DNA of 64,000 nucleotides from Prunus persica (Eukaryota; Streptophyta; Magnoliopsida; Rosales; Rosaceae). The translations under genes and the position numbers were made by a program. The stretch covers positions 13,265,782 through 13,329,781 of the forward strand of contig NC_034014.1 of NCBI RefSeq assembly GCF_000346465.2, in the 5' to 3' direction. The notes beneath the pieces were generated by a model. It saw only the letters and a program-made list of their open reading frames with translations, made no database searches and had not been told where the DNA came from. Of the stretch, positions 1 through 10,165 are shown in pieces. Each line of letters starts with the position of its first letter. Position 1 is the stretch's first letter.

Positions 1-2289
1 ACTATATATTAGTACTGACCGAGTCTTATGTTTAAATAAAATCAAATTGCTGTTGGGTTGGCATTCTAATTAACAGCTTAATATATATTCCATCAATATT
101 GTATACAATAATGTTAGCGTTTTTAAATCTGTTAATCAAATGATGCGTTGCTTCATATGTCAATATCTTTAGATTTGAGAAAACGTAAAATAACGACATC
201 ATTTAGTGAAAAACAATTCGATAGTTTCTTTATTTTTATTTTTTTAATACAAGCGATAATCACATAAAAATAATCTTAAATAATGATTCACTCGCTAGTG
301 AGAATAATATTACAGCGGGGTAGAAGAAAAGGGCAAAGACAGAAAGACCAAGACAGAGTCCAAGGAGACTAGAGGTTTGGTTCTCGATGGAGTTAATAAT
401 TAAAAGCTCTTTCCTGGCTAGTTGGCTAGTCGCATCCCAAGTCGACTCCCTTATTGTATTTAATACAATCGACAACGAAACTTTACCAACATGGAAAGAA
501 AATAGGACAACTCTGAAAGGGCTTTTTTGTAACATCACATAATTGTGCAGTTGGAAGCCAAAGCTGAAATAGAAAGAGCCGTCTCTAATGATTGAAATGC
601 TTGGTACCATCTATTCTGAAAAGTCGAAAACATATATAAGCAAAAGCATATAAAGCATATTCAGTTAAATTATATATCATGAATCAAAGACTAACTCCTT
701 GCAGCAATTTGGTCCCATAACTAGGTCGTCGTCTTTTTCTTATGTTAAATTATATATCATGATTAATTAAAATTTACGTAATATTTTATTTTAAATGTAA
801 ACAAAAAACTTAAAGAAAAAAAATTAACATATTTAAATCTCATTAATGACAATTATGAATTATTTATAATTTTTTTATATAAAAAAACCCTCAATATGAA
901 GTTCTATAATCTCAACATCTTGGACGAGTCATGGAAATCAAAAGTGAACTTTTAGTTTATGCTCCCAAAAGTAGCATCATGACTTAATTTATTGTTTCTT
1001 TACAAGAGCATGGCTTCCAAAGGGTGTAATATATATATATAGTAACTACGCGTATCCAACACTTTCTTTTTGACTTCCACGATCTTATGAACTAGTTTTT
1101 GGTTGTGACAGGAACACCTTCACATAGTAATTTGAGTTGATTTGTTATACCACGTGATGATATTAATTATACAATAATTTTTCCAAAGTGTGTCACAAAA
1201 TTAAGAGTATTTAACGTTGAAGTATGAAAGTTGTGTCAGTCTTTAAAAGATTTAGAATTTAATTCTTCAGCCATTAATTATCAGTTGATTTTGGATTGGA
1301 TGCTCAAACCAATCCAACATACAAAAAATACTAGCTCAATAAAAAGGAAATATATATATATATATAATTCGCAAGTAAGTATTTTGTATACATAGAAAGA
1401 CCAAGTCTTTCAATTTCCTGGTTTAGAATGAATCAAAATTAAACTGTTTTTAAATCTTAAAAATTTGAGAACTTGTGGGTTGTTAGAAAAAAAATAAAAA
1501 AACATATATTTTTTTGTTTTTAATAATTGGGGTCTTTTTTAGTTGTTCTTGAGTTTGAGGTTTTAAAAATAGGATTACCAAACATGTTTTTTTTGTTTTG
1601 GACTCAAATTCTGTTTTTGAGTTTTAAAAGTTGAATTCAAGTTGAATACCAAACAGGCCCTAAAAGAACAAGACAGTCCGAGTACACGTAGAGAGACCAA
1701 ACACACAGTCCAAGTGTCTACGTTCCCTATCGATCTGGTTAAATAATTGGCAGTCACTTTTTTTCAGTTTTGAAAAGCATTCCTTTTTTTAGCCTTTGCT
1801 CAATCCCAAATAAACGAAAAGTATTCCTAATTGAAATTATTCCTTTTTTCAGCCTTTGAACATAAGAGAATTCTTTGCTTCGTCACCACTGGATTTCAAA
1901 TCCACGGAAACCCAAACCAATCTAGCTATCCAAACACAAACAGGGTGCTTTGAGAAGCAGAAGCACATAATTCCCACCTACAGAGCATGAATACTTCTAC
2001 AGGCAGCCATATTTCTAAAAGAATCCTCCATAAGATTAGTCACCAACGTTTTGAAGGATATGTATTTAACTATTAGCTAATAATTCTCACCTATCACACT
2101 CAAATAATAAAATGAAAAAATATGTATTTAACTATTAACTAATAATAGAATCATTATAAAAAACTAATAATAAAGATGAAATTAAAGATTTCAAGGGATT
2201 ATGAGAGATTGGGTATATTATTTAAGCAAATGTAAAATAGAACAAGTAGTACATACATTTGGAAGCAAGTGATGTTAAGAAAAGTTGAA
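1..2289. other. AT-rich intergenic DNA, no gene recognised
   Basis: Low-complexity, AT-rich sequence with poly-A/T runs and short AT dinucleotide tracts. A short phrase (taaattatatatcatga) occurs twice, near 665 and 744. Open frames here are short, lack recognisable domains and look accidental. No RNA gene or element boundary could be supported. Confidence 0.6.
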
Positions 2290-2491
2290 ACACGATTTTA
2301 AGCATCGGTATATTTAATCATATATGCTAAAGTAGCATCAATGGCATCGGTAGGCAAAGCCTGACATTTTTGCTGATGTCTTTATATACTTTTAGTCTGA
2401 TTATTTATATAACTGATGCCTAATATACTAACAACATCAGTTTTTAGGTTTATCCTATATAGTGTGGTGTAAAGTAAAATTTGGCGTAGTG
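2290..2491. mobile_element. Remnant end of a CACTA-like element
   Basis: The segment ends in ttggcgtagtg, the inverse of a CACTA-type terminus, and carries repeated subterminal GCATC/GATGC phrases (catcggt, gctgatgtc, ctgatgcc, catcag) in both orientations, as CACTA subterminal regions do. The opposite terminus was not found, so this is a remnant at best. Confidence 0.35.
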
Positions 2492-2771
2492 ATAACACAT
2501 GCCCAAGCATGCCAAGTACATGCCAAATAACTTCATGTCACGCTAATACATTTTTCCTATGCCAATCACCTATCAAGCTCACATGAACCTAAGTAATGTG
2601 GTTTATGGGGCTTGTACGAGGGATTGTGGTGTAGAAGGTTACGGAGGTCCACAAGGCCCACGGAAGCTCTTGGATAATGGAGACTTCAGGCTATCTACTT
2701 GGGAGCACCAAAGTCCAAGTCCATTACTTGGAGTTCTCTAATGTGGATGAGGAAATAAGATATTCTTCAAG

Positions 2772-3010
2772 CACTTCCTTTTACCCATAGGAAATAGTCA
2801 TTTTCCAATGCTTAGCTTTACCTGCTAGAAATAAGAATGTCCCACCCTATTACCCGCTAGAAACAAGCCAATTCCAACACTTCCTTTTACTTATAGGAAA
2901 TAGTCATTTTTCAATGCCTAGCTTTACTTGCTGGAAATAAGAATGTCTCAATGCTCCCTTTTACCCGTTGGAAATAGACTAGCTCCAACACTTCCTTTTA
3001 CCTATTGGAA
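2772..3010 (+). repeat. Tandem repeat, about 106-110 bp unit, 2.3 copies
   Basis: Units start at cacttccttttac at 2772, 2878 and 2988. Each carries a sub-pattern of yrggaaatag/agaaataag phrases spaced about 30-50 bases apart, suggesting growth from a shorter repeat. Confidence 0.8.
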
Positions 3011-3076
3011 ACCACAGAGAGCTTTCACCTTCTATAAATTGGGAGGCATTGCCCAGGCAAAACCAACTCCTCTTGG

Positions 3077-3250
3077 ATGTTGCAAGCCTCTCAGCAACCA
3101 TGAGAACTCACCTTTCTTCAGCTGCTGCAAGCATTCCAGCAACCATCACAGTCATTCTTAAGCCATCAACCTCTATCCTTTGGCTGTTGCAAGCATCTCA
3201 GCAACCATCGACCAATTCTCTCGGCTGCTGCAAGCTCCTAACAGCCATCA
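3077..3250 (+). repeat. Degenerate repeat of a tgctgcaagc..cagcaacc motif, four copies
   Basis: The motif tgYtgcaagc followed by (t)ccagcaaccat recurs near 3077, 3122, 3185 and 3225. The third- and fourth-copy matches are imperfect. It lies just downstream of the TATA-like sequence and would be in the leader of an element transcript. Confidence 0.65.
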
Positions 3251-4198
3251 CAACCATCTCTCCTACTTTCTCATCCTTGAACTCCATCATCTTCTCTATA
3301 AAGCTTCACCAAACATAACTCCACGCCTTTCCTTTCTCCTTATACTCTACCAAGCTATAAACATCATATCCTTCAAGCCTCAAACTTTTACTTCCATTCT
3401 CCTCCTCTTGAAAATCTTAAATCACCATAGCTATAGCTTCAAACAACAAATTCTCAATACCCAAATGCAAGCATATCAAACACCAAGCCAAGCATAAGCA
3501 TTCTCATTTGCTAAGCTCATATAATCTCAGTTCAACATCAGCAAATGATCTTCACCCATTTTCAAAGTTGTTGGAAACGTCAACACAAAACACGGAGCCA
3601 CTGAAAGAACAATAGAGTACTCCTCTAAGACTTGCTTCTCCCTCGAGATGCTTTGAGTCTAGTTCTCGCTAACTTAAAAAAATAGGCAACAAAGACTTGA
3701 TTCACCACTCTATGGTAGCCCTAAAATGAACAAGCCCGGATAAGCCTTTTGACGAAAAAATACCCCAACAACTATCAAGAATTATCTAACACAAAGCCCA
3801 AGCCACAGCAATACAACATAGCCCAAGCACAAGAACGTGATAACACGCGATGCAAAACAACTTCCTTTTAGTGTCAAATCTCGCAACAAGCTTAAGTGGG
3901 CCCAAGCCACTTAATTACATGCTTGGGGCTTGCTGATCGATGTAACACCCCGACCCCAAATTTCCCCAAATTTTACCCTCATTTAATTATTTAATTATTT
4001 AAGGGTATTTTAGTCATATTTTTAACCAGAGAGAGTTTGGGACCGTGACTTATATTTTTGGATAGGTCGTACTGAGACGAGTTCACAGACACGTAGTGGG
4101 CTCGAATCGGAGTTGTAACGAGAGAGATATGGTCAAAAGAAGTCCAGTGGCATAATCGTAAATATTTCGAAATGGGATTTTTTTTATAAAATCTGGTT

Positions 4199-4202
<4 letters not shown>

Positions 4203-4242
<40 letters not shown>

Positions 4243-4261
4243 GCAACTTCTCTCTCTCTCC
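4203..4261. repeat. CT microsatellite, interrupted
   Basis: A (TC)n run from about 4203 to 4240, an interruption (ccgcaact), then a second short run to 4260. It lies inside the solo LTR. Reverse-strand frames rich in Arg-Glu arise only from this repeat. Confidence 0.95.
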
Positions 4262-5430
4262 CGTCGGCCTCTCCTATCTCTCTCTTCGTAACTCCGGCCA
4301 CCGGCCGCGGCTGCGGACGGGGCCGGTGTCAAAAGAACCGGCTCGACCTCGGCATCACGACCCAGCCCATCCCCGCCATCGGCCGCCGCTCCAGCCGCCG
4401 AAAAATGGCGATTTTCGCCCGGATGTCGCCGGAACTTCAACGCCGTCGATCTCCCTCCTCCGGCCACCAATTCCGTCGACCCAGGTATGAATTTTGAACC
4501 TCTCAAGCTGCTCTAGCTGATGGTTGTGTAGGATTAGATCGATTCTTAGCGTAGACAACTCGATTTTCGAATTGAAAATCGACCGAACTTCGGCCGCCGT
4601 GATCGGCCATTTCCGGCCACTTTTTGGGGTAGGCCCAAGAACAAAAGTGACTCCAAATAGGGTGTTATACCTAGGGTAGGAGTTTGGAGCCGTGGTTTTG
4701 AGATTTTCCGGCGAAGCGTTATCGCTTTGGGCACCCACGTGCTGCCGGCGCGTGCGGCGGCGCGTGGGCACTGTAGAAAAATAGCACTGTATTCCGATGA
4801 GATCCTTAGGTTGTCACGAGTGCGTAGGATTTCGCGGATCTCAATTCGGACGTCGTTTGACTATCGAACGGATATTCGCATATTGCGCGTTATCCAGGTT
4901 CGATAGGTTGGGACCGTCGGATGGTCCCAAATTTAATATATGTTAATCTAGGTATTTCTAGGATCGTGTAGGAATTCACGGATCGTGAATCGGAGCCCCG
5001 GATGTTCCGAATAATAATTTAAAATTTATATTTTATATTAATTGTCAGATCGTGCGATCGTGAGCAATCCGACCGTCCGATTTGAACCAAACTTGTAGGA
5101 CAAGCGTCCTATACCTGGTAGAACCCATAGGGACCTTCAGACCGGAAATTGGAGGTCGTGGGTTCTGCAGGTCCGTTTGACCAGGGTTAGAGTAGTTTGA
5201 CCCTTGGTCGACCGTGAGTCTCCCGGAGTAATCTCACCTTTCTAGGGGGATTATCGAGAGCTAGACTATTGTGGAGGGTTACACAATATTAGAATTATTT
5301 ATATAATTATGTACGGTTGTACAAGGGTACAACAGAGTCTAGAATGTCAGTTTGGAGTGCTATACGCACTACTTTAGGTACCTCCCCGGATGTTGGAATT
5401 ACTACAAGTACCACCGAGTGAAAGTTAGGT

Positions 5431-5890
5431 CCCACTTGGCGTAGGTTATCCGGCGTTGGGACAGACACCATACGTGGCGTTGGTTGTACCGGCGTATGGG
5501 GAGATTTGCAATATGATGTTCAGGTCTCACGTGGCGTAGGTTATCCGGCGTTGAGACAGGCCCCATACGTGGCGTTGGTTGTACCGGCGTATGGGGAGCT
5601 ATTGTGATATTGAGTTGAGGTCGCACGTGGCGTAGGTTATCCGGCGTATCGACAGACCCCATACGTGGCGTTGGTTGTACCGGTGTATGGGGAGATTTGT
5701 GATATGAAATTGAGGTCCCGCGTGGCGTAGGTTATCCGGCGTTGGGACAGGCCCCATACGTGGCGTTAGTTGTACCGGCGTATGGGGAGATATTATGATA
5801 GTATGGCATGGTCGCACGTGGCGTAGGTTATCCGGCGTGTTGACAGGCCTCATACGTGGCGTTGGTTGTACCGGCGTATGGGGAGATTAT
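5431..5890 (+). repeat. 95-96 bp tandem array, five copies, each a pair of related half-units
   Basis: Copies start near 5431, 5526, 5622, 5717 and 5813. Each copy holds half A (cgtggcgtaggttatccgg) and half B (cgtggcgttggttgtaccgg), about 47 bases apart and clearly related, so the array is a tandem of dimers. The core acgtggc appears eight times across the halves, three times as cacgtggc. ACGTGGC matches the plant ABRE/G-box core recognised by bZIP factors. Function is inference. The array lies in the 3' half of the solo LTR. Confidence 0.93.
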
Positions 5891-6324
5891 ATGAAATACA
5901 GAGAAATGAAATAAGGTATCGCCCAAAGGTGGAATTGGGTTTTATGGAAGAACTACGTGTGGCTTGATCCCTCAAGGAGGGTACGTAGGCAGCCTAAGGT
6001 TATTAGGCGCAGCCGCAGACTAAATGTTAGTCATATTTGGTATTTGAATGGTTTGGTAGTTGGTTAGGAATTATTGAAAGGCCGAAGGCCATTTGCGTGA
6101 ATTGCATGGAATTATATTGTGCATGCTGCCAGTTGGGAATATTAAATGCGTTTTCATGCAGGTATAAATTTTGGGAAATGTCCAATTTATAGGGGAGACT
6201 CTGCCGAAATTTCGGCAGGAAGTCTCGGTTTTTAGTAAGTGGGCCTGGCATCAGGGTGATGTCAGGAATTCCAAAGGGTTCGTCTCGGGTTTTGAGAAAA
6301 TTCGGGGCGGGTCCTTTCAATCGA

Positions 6325-7888
6325 TTTGTGGTGTGGATGGTTTCAAGTTTTACAAAGCCCATTAGACACTCAAAAGATAGAGGTTTTGGGCTGGGCACCA
6401 AAACTTGGCCCATTTTCTCGAGTCATTAAATGAGTAAGGAGAGAGAAGAGTTGTCTCATCTATCCCGCACCCAACACCTACCCATATCCCACGTGAAGTA
6501 CCCATACGACAACAGAACAAACCATACAATAGCAAAACAAACTATGGCAACAAAACAAACTATATGGCAACAAAACAAACAACCATATTTTTCTCGTACC
6601 AACTACCCAGCACCTAGAATAACTCCTTATCCGACACCTAGAATAACTCCTTACCCGTTACCTAGAATAACTCATTACCTGACACCTACATAGATTGAAG
6701 AAGTCATGTCATCTCAGCTAGAAGGCAAAACGACCAAAAGGAAACAACTACCCCGAAGTCATAGGAGCAGGCCAGACCAGCTTGATACTATAGTGCATGC
6801 GTGTGAGGAAGTGAGCTCACAAGGCATATAAAAGGGCAAGAAGAATCTACTGCCGAGGAGACCCAAAAAAACCAGACTTAACCTTTTTTTTGTGATTATA
6901 TCCTTCCAAACCTCAAATATCACCCTATCACTCATATTTTCATGCAAGTTCTTATGTTCCAACCCAAGCAGCAAAAACCCTCACTCTCTCTCTTACTAAA
7001 CTCATGGAAACTTAGCCCCTACATCACAAGCCTTTCAAGCCAAGCATAACTTTCTAGTTCTTTCACCACAACCATCACCTTCTTGGTGAGAAGAACCAGA
7101 GCATTCCATGAAAATCTACATTTTCTTGGATTGTTTTGGGGCTTGGTTTCAAACTCAGGCAAAGGAGCATCACAATTAGCTTTTTACGGTAGCCCAGGTC
7201 CACATTACCCCTACACCATGATTTTAGCTTGGCTTGAAAGGATGAGTGTTTGAGATATGGAATAGGGCTTTCTGAGAGAGAGAGAGAGAGAGAGAAGAAC
7301 AAGATATAATGGATGGTGCTTGGGCTTGATGTTTCCAGCAGTTGGAGGAAAGGCTTGCGCTCTCTGCCTGAGTTGAGTCCTCCTTGCTGGATAGCCCATG
7401 GCCTCCTTTTATAGGCGTTGGAACTCATCTTTACCCCAAAAATCCTAGATGGTTTCTTCTTAATTGGCCAAGTCTTCTCCTTTCTTTTCCTTCACTTTCT
7501 CCAATATGGCCCTAATAAGTGAAATCTCCTCAAATCAGTTGAATCCATGGCTGTTGAGACAAAATATTTTGGTGCCCCAAAACCTTCCTGTAGCTGGACC
7601 TTGTAAAGGCTTCCTTTCCACGTAATGCTCTAGCTTGGCTTTCCTTTCTCTTTTCTTGCGTAAGCTCATAGGGGTAAATATGGGTAAATGTGATGGTCAA
7701 ATAGAAAGGTTGAGGCTTATCTCTTTCATTAGCCTAGATATTTATGTAAATTGGATTTTAAGGGTTTCAGTTTGAATTGGGCAAGACTAGTTCGATCTCA
7801 AAGAAAGGGTGCTGGAATTTCTCTCTTACTTACCCATGTATTGGGCTCAAGAAAGTGGGCTTGAGTTTTGGCGCTCCCAAGCAGCCTA
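6325..7888. other. Non-coding, retroelement-like DNA
   Basis: This is the continuation of the DNA interrupted by the solo LTR. It includes A/C-rich sequence with (aacaaac)-like phrases near 6510-6580, a TATA-like catataaaag near 6824, and a GA run near 7277-7296. The open frames are low-complexity and show no recognisable domain. It could be the LTR or leader of an old element. Confidence 0.4.
6611..6690 (+). repeat. 24 bp tandem repeat, three copies plus partial
   Basis: The unit cacctagaataactcctta recurs at 6611, 6635 and 6659 with small changes, followed by a partial cacctaca. Confidence 0.85.
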
Positions 7889-8159
7889 TGTAAGATCCCA
7901 CATCAACCAATGGAGAGGGGGTGATGTGCCTTATATGTGCACACCCGCATCCATCTAGCACGAGGCCTTTTGGGAGCTCATTGGCTTCGGAGTCGTAGGA
8001 ACTCCGAAGTTAAGCGAGTTGGGGGCTAGAGCAATCCCAGGATAGGTGACCCACTGGGAAGTTGCTCGTGAGTTCCCAGAAACAAAATCGTGAGGGCAGA
8101 GAGGGGGGCCCAAAGCGGACAATATCGTGCTACGGCGGAGCCGATCCCGGGATGTGACA
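7889..8159 (+). mobile_element. Cassandra solo LTR (TRIM) with target duplication GCCTA
   Basis: The 271 bp segment begins tgtaagatcccacatc and ends cccgggatgtgaca. It is flanked by perfect direct repeats gccta at 7884-7888 and 8160-8164. Its centre is a 5S rRNA-like domain. This is the established signature of Cassandra terminal-repeat retrotransposons in miniature, whose LTRs carry a 5S-derived pol III promoter. No second LTR is present nearby, so this is a solo LTR. Confidence 0.95.
7941..8070 (+). ncRNA. 5S rRNA-like domain of the Cassandra LTR
   Basis: The sequence follows the 5S RNA layout: agcacgagg, then aactccgaagttaagcg (box A region near 8001-8017), then aggataggtgacc (box C region, 8039-8051), then cactgggaagt. 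Differences from true plant 5S are numerous and it sits inside an LTR with its own target duplication. It is therefore a 5S-derived element domain, not a ribosomal 5S gene. It may still be pol III-transcribed, as reported for the family. Confidence 0.88.
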
Positions 8160-8613
8160 GCCTAAACCTCCACCTTTTAAACCCTCAATGGGCGTTATAG
8201 ACCCTCGTACCCATCCATACCATAACCTTCTTAGCAAGCTCTAGACATGTATGTGGCTTCGGCCCACTTATGCTTGTCGAGTGGTTTGGCACTAAAAGGA
8301 GTCGTTTGGCATGACATGCTGTTTGCGTGCTTATGCTTAGGCTACGTTGTATTGCAGTGACTAGAGGTTATGTTAGATAATGCTTGACGAAGCAGTGGGC
8401 TAAATGAGCTCGAGCATGTGACATTGTTCAACTTTACAGGTTTGCATGTGAAATTGATAAACTCGTATCATGACCTCGCCATGTGCTAAATTGTAGTCTC
8501 ACTTAGCATAGCGCTAATATCATAGCTTCTTTAGACACTTTGTAGCCGTATTTAATGGACCTCTGTGTCTCTTTTATAGCATAATAATGAATTGGGCCTA
8601 AAAATATGCACGG
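8160..8613. other. Non-coding spacer with inverted relative of 3775-3925
   Basis: Sequence from about 8245 to 8395 read on the minus strand resembles 3775-3925 read on the plus strand (shared phrases attatctaaca, gcaatacaac, tccttttagtg). No gene was seen. Confidence 0.5.
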
Positions 8614-8767
8614 TGTTATAAATCAAGAGATAAAATGGAGAGAATTGGAATAGAGAGGAGGTACAAGAACTGATGTTTCATTTCTGTATTTCTGTGTACT
8701 GAGTTAGGGAAGGGGGAAGCCTTTTATAGGCATTTGGGGGCATTTTGGGGACTCCACTTTTACAACA
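8614..8767 (-). repeat. LTR (plus-strand left copy) of the small retrotransposon
   Basis: Runs tgttataaatc ... tttacaaca and is identical to 10012-10165 by eye. Confidence 0.93.
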
Positions 8768-8805
8768 CTCCCCCTTGGAGACCACAAATGATACAGAATA
8801 TGTCT

Positions 8806-9383
8806 CGTTAAAAACCTAGCCAGTAAAAACCCAGTGGGACAAAAACTGGTCAAAGGGAAAAAGAGTACATAATCATGTGTAACATAAAACTCTATGTATA
8901 TTGACGCGTGTGCGACACTGCCTCGTTAAAACCTTGCCAGGAAAAATCCAGTGGGATAAAAACCTGGACGAAGGAAAAAGAGTATGGTGTTTGAAGATCT
9001 TTATTGATGGTGCGCTCCCCCCTGATGCTTGGCAAAATATCTTTAAGTCATATTGTTGATCAGCTTTCTGAATATCGTAGTTGACACTGCTTCTGTGAGT
9101 CAATCTTGAGCGACACTGCCTCGTTAAAACCTTACCAGGAAAAACCCAGTGGGATAAAAACCTGGATGAAGGAAAAAGAGTACAGTGTATGAAGGTCTTT
9201 ATTAAAACCATGCTCCCCCTGATGAATATCTCCCCCTGAAAAAATTTAGGACTAGCTTTTGTCCAGTAAGCGACCATAAAAATTTTCATAGTATACCCTA
9301 AACCCTTGAGCAACACTGCCTCGTTAAAACCTTACCAGGAAAAACCCAGTGGGATAAAAACCTGGATGAAGGAAAAAGAGTAC
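8806..9383 (-). repeat. Four dispersed copies of a ~60 bp ctcgttaaaacc motif
   Basis: Copies near 8806, 8919, 9117 and 9318 share cgttaaaacctt, ccaggaaaaa, cccagtgggataaaaacc and gaaggaaaaagagta. The last three sit in a longer repeating unit of about 200 bases. A diverged copy occurs in the LINE-type insertion near 27780. To my knowledge this motif recurs in plant Copia LTRs and some LINE 3' ends. Confidence 0.88.
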
Positions 9384-9589
9384 AGTGTGGAGCTGAGCTC
9401 TATCTGGTCTAGTATACTTCCATTGATCTGCTGATTGTAGTAGTCGTGGGGAGAGAGTGAGGTAGGATCTGGGGATGTGGAGATGCTGGGTTTGTGAGGA
9501 ACTGGGACGACGTCGTTGCGGAGATGGAAGAAGGTGTGTGCAGGGAGAGAGGGGGTGAGGAGATGGAGAGGTTTTGTGCTCAGTATCTG

Positions 9590-9965
9590 GGGTTTCGCTG
9601 GTTCTGATTTCTTGCACTGTTATTGAAACTAGGCCAACAGCAAGATGGCTAGAACTCCCCAGCACAGAATATAGCCCAACAATTGGAGGCAAACTTGCAA
9701 GCTTTGCATAACTGATGCCCTGAGGAATTGCAAGGCTGGCAAAAGTGAGGCCAGAGATGATATCAGATATTGCGCTTAAATTTGGTTCTTCTTTTTTCCT
9801 GTTTGGCAACTTGCTTCTGATAGATAAAAGGTTTGGAATTGCTGGGTGAGATTGAAGCTCAACGGTTGCCCTGGATATGCTCGCAAACTGTTTGCTAAAT
9901 TGCTTGACAGATATATGAGAGCTGAAGAAATGAAGTTGGGCTTTGTGGTGTGGTTTGGTTTTCAT
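9590..9965 (-). pseudogene. Captured fragment of a sulfate transporter gene (SULTR-like)
   Basis: On the minus strand the frame from 9965 reads through about 9620-9766 as a sulfate-transporter first-membrane-span signature: [20 protein letters not shown] followed by LPPIVGLYS and [10 protein letters not shown]. In the family, GLYS is normally followed by about nine more residues before the LGSS segment. Those residues are missing here, so there is an internal deletion or exon joining. The rest of the ~650-residue transporter is absent, and downstream residues are unrelated, running into the repeated motif. It lies wholly inside the small LTR element and in its orientation, so it is transduplicated host sequence, not a working gene. 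Confidence 0.82.
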
Positions 9966-10011
9966 CAGAGAATTCAGCTGGTATAGTTAAAGCGAATTCG
10001 TGCTGATAACG

Positions 10012-10165
10012 TGTTATAAATCAAGAGATAAAATGGAGAGAATTGGAATAGAGAGGAGGTACAAGAACTGATGTTTCATTTCTGTATTTCTGTGTACTGA
10101 GTTAGGGAAGGGGGAAGCCTTTTATAGGCATTTGGGGGCATTTTGGGGACTCCACTTTTACAACA
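10012..10165 (-). repeat. LTR (plus-strand right copy) of the small retrotransposon
   Basis: Identical in sequence and length to 8614-8767. In element orientation this is the 5' LTR, with the primer-site-like sequence just inside it at about 9998-10010. Confidence 0.93.

Larger units (their letters stand above)
2492..3935. mobile_element. Degenerate LTR-retroelement-like DNA
   Basis: Non-coding sequence with tandem blocks (listed separately), a TATA-like tctataaatt near 3030 and pyrimidine-rich stretches typical of plant LTR or leader regions. It is interrupted at 3936-3940 by the solo LTR described next. The last ~150 bases are recognisably related, in inverted orientation, to about 8245-8395, so both probably derive from one repeat family. 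No gag or pol coding was seen. Confidence 0.4.
3941..6319. mobile_element. Solo LTR (Gypsy-type) with 5 bp target duplication ATCGA
   Basis: The segment starts tgtaacaccccgacc and ends gggcgggtcctttca, so it has TG...CA ends. It is flanked by perfect 5 bp direct repeats, atcga at 3936-3940 and 6320-6324. It has no internal coding domain and no second LTR, so it is best read as a solo LTR of about 2.4 kb left by LTR-LTR recombination. It contains a CT microsatellite, GC-richer DNA near 4280-4770, and a five-copy 95 bp array. The phrase gatccctcaagg near 5969 is, to my knowledge, common in plant Gypsy LTRs. Assignment to Gypsy is by overall look; the boundaries are firm. Confidence 0.88.
8614..10165 (-). 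mobile_element. Small non-autonomous LTR retrotransposon with captured sulfate-transporter fragment
   Basis: Two 154 bp direct repeats (8614-8767 and 10012-10165), TG...CA, read as identical base for base. The flanks are cacgg (left) and cacga (right), a 4/5 match to a 5 bp target duplication. Read on the minus strand, a purine tract (aaggggga) abuts the LTR start at the 8768 side. A cgttatcagcacg primer-site-like sequence lies next to the other LTR. The internal ~1.24 kb has no gag or pol. It holds four copies of a conserved motif and a piece of a sulfate-transporter gene. Identical LTRs imply a recent insertion. It ends about 0.83 kb before the F-box/WD40 start codon. Confidence 0.88.

Noticed and set aside
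260..610. 116-codon frame on the minus strand
   Set aside because: No recognisable domain, hydrophobic low-complexity ending, AT-rich surroundings and no splice or homology support. Most likely chance.
5402..5853. Overlapping minus-strand frames with repeated RHVRP / TPDNLRH residues, looking like a repeat protein
   Set aside because: They are translations of the 95 bp non-coding tandem array inside a solo LTR.
5431..5890. Regular repeats that could suggest a CRISPR-like array
   Set aside because: The units are contiguous diverged tandem repeats without unique spacers, in a plant nuclear LTR.
7941..8070. 5S ribosomal RNA gene
   Set aside because: It is inside a TG...CA LTR with a target duplication and diverges from true 5S at many positions. 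It is a Cassandra LTR domain.
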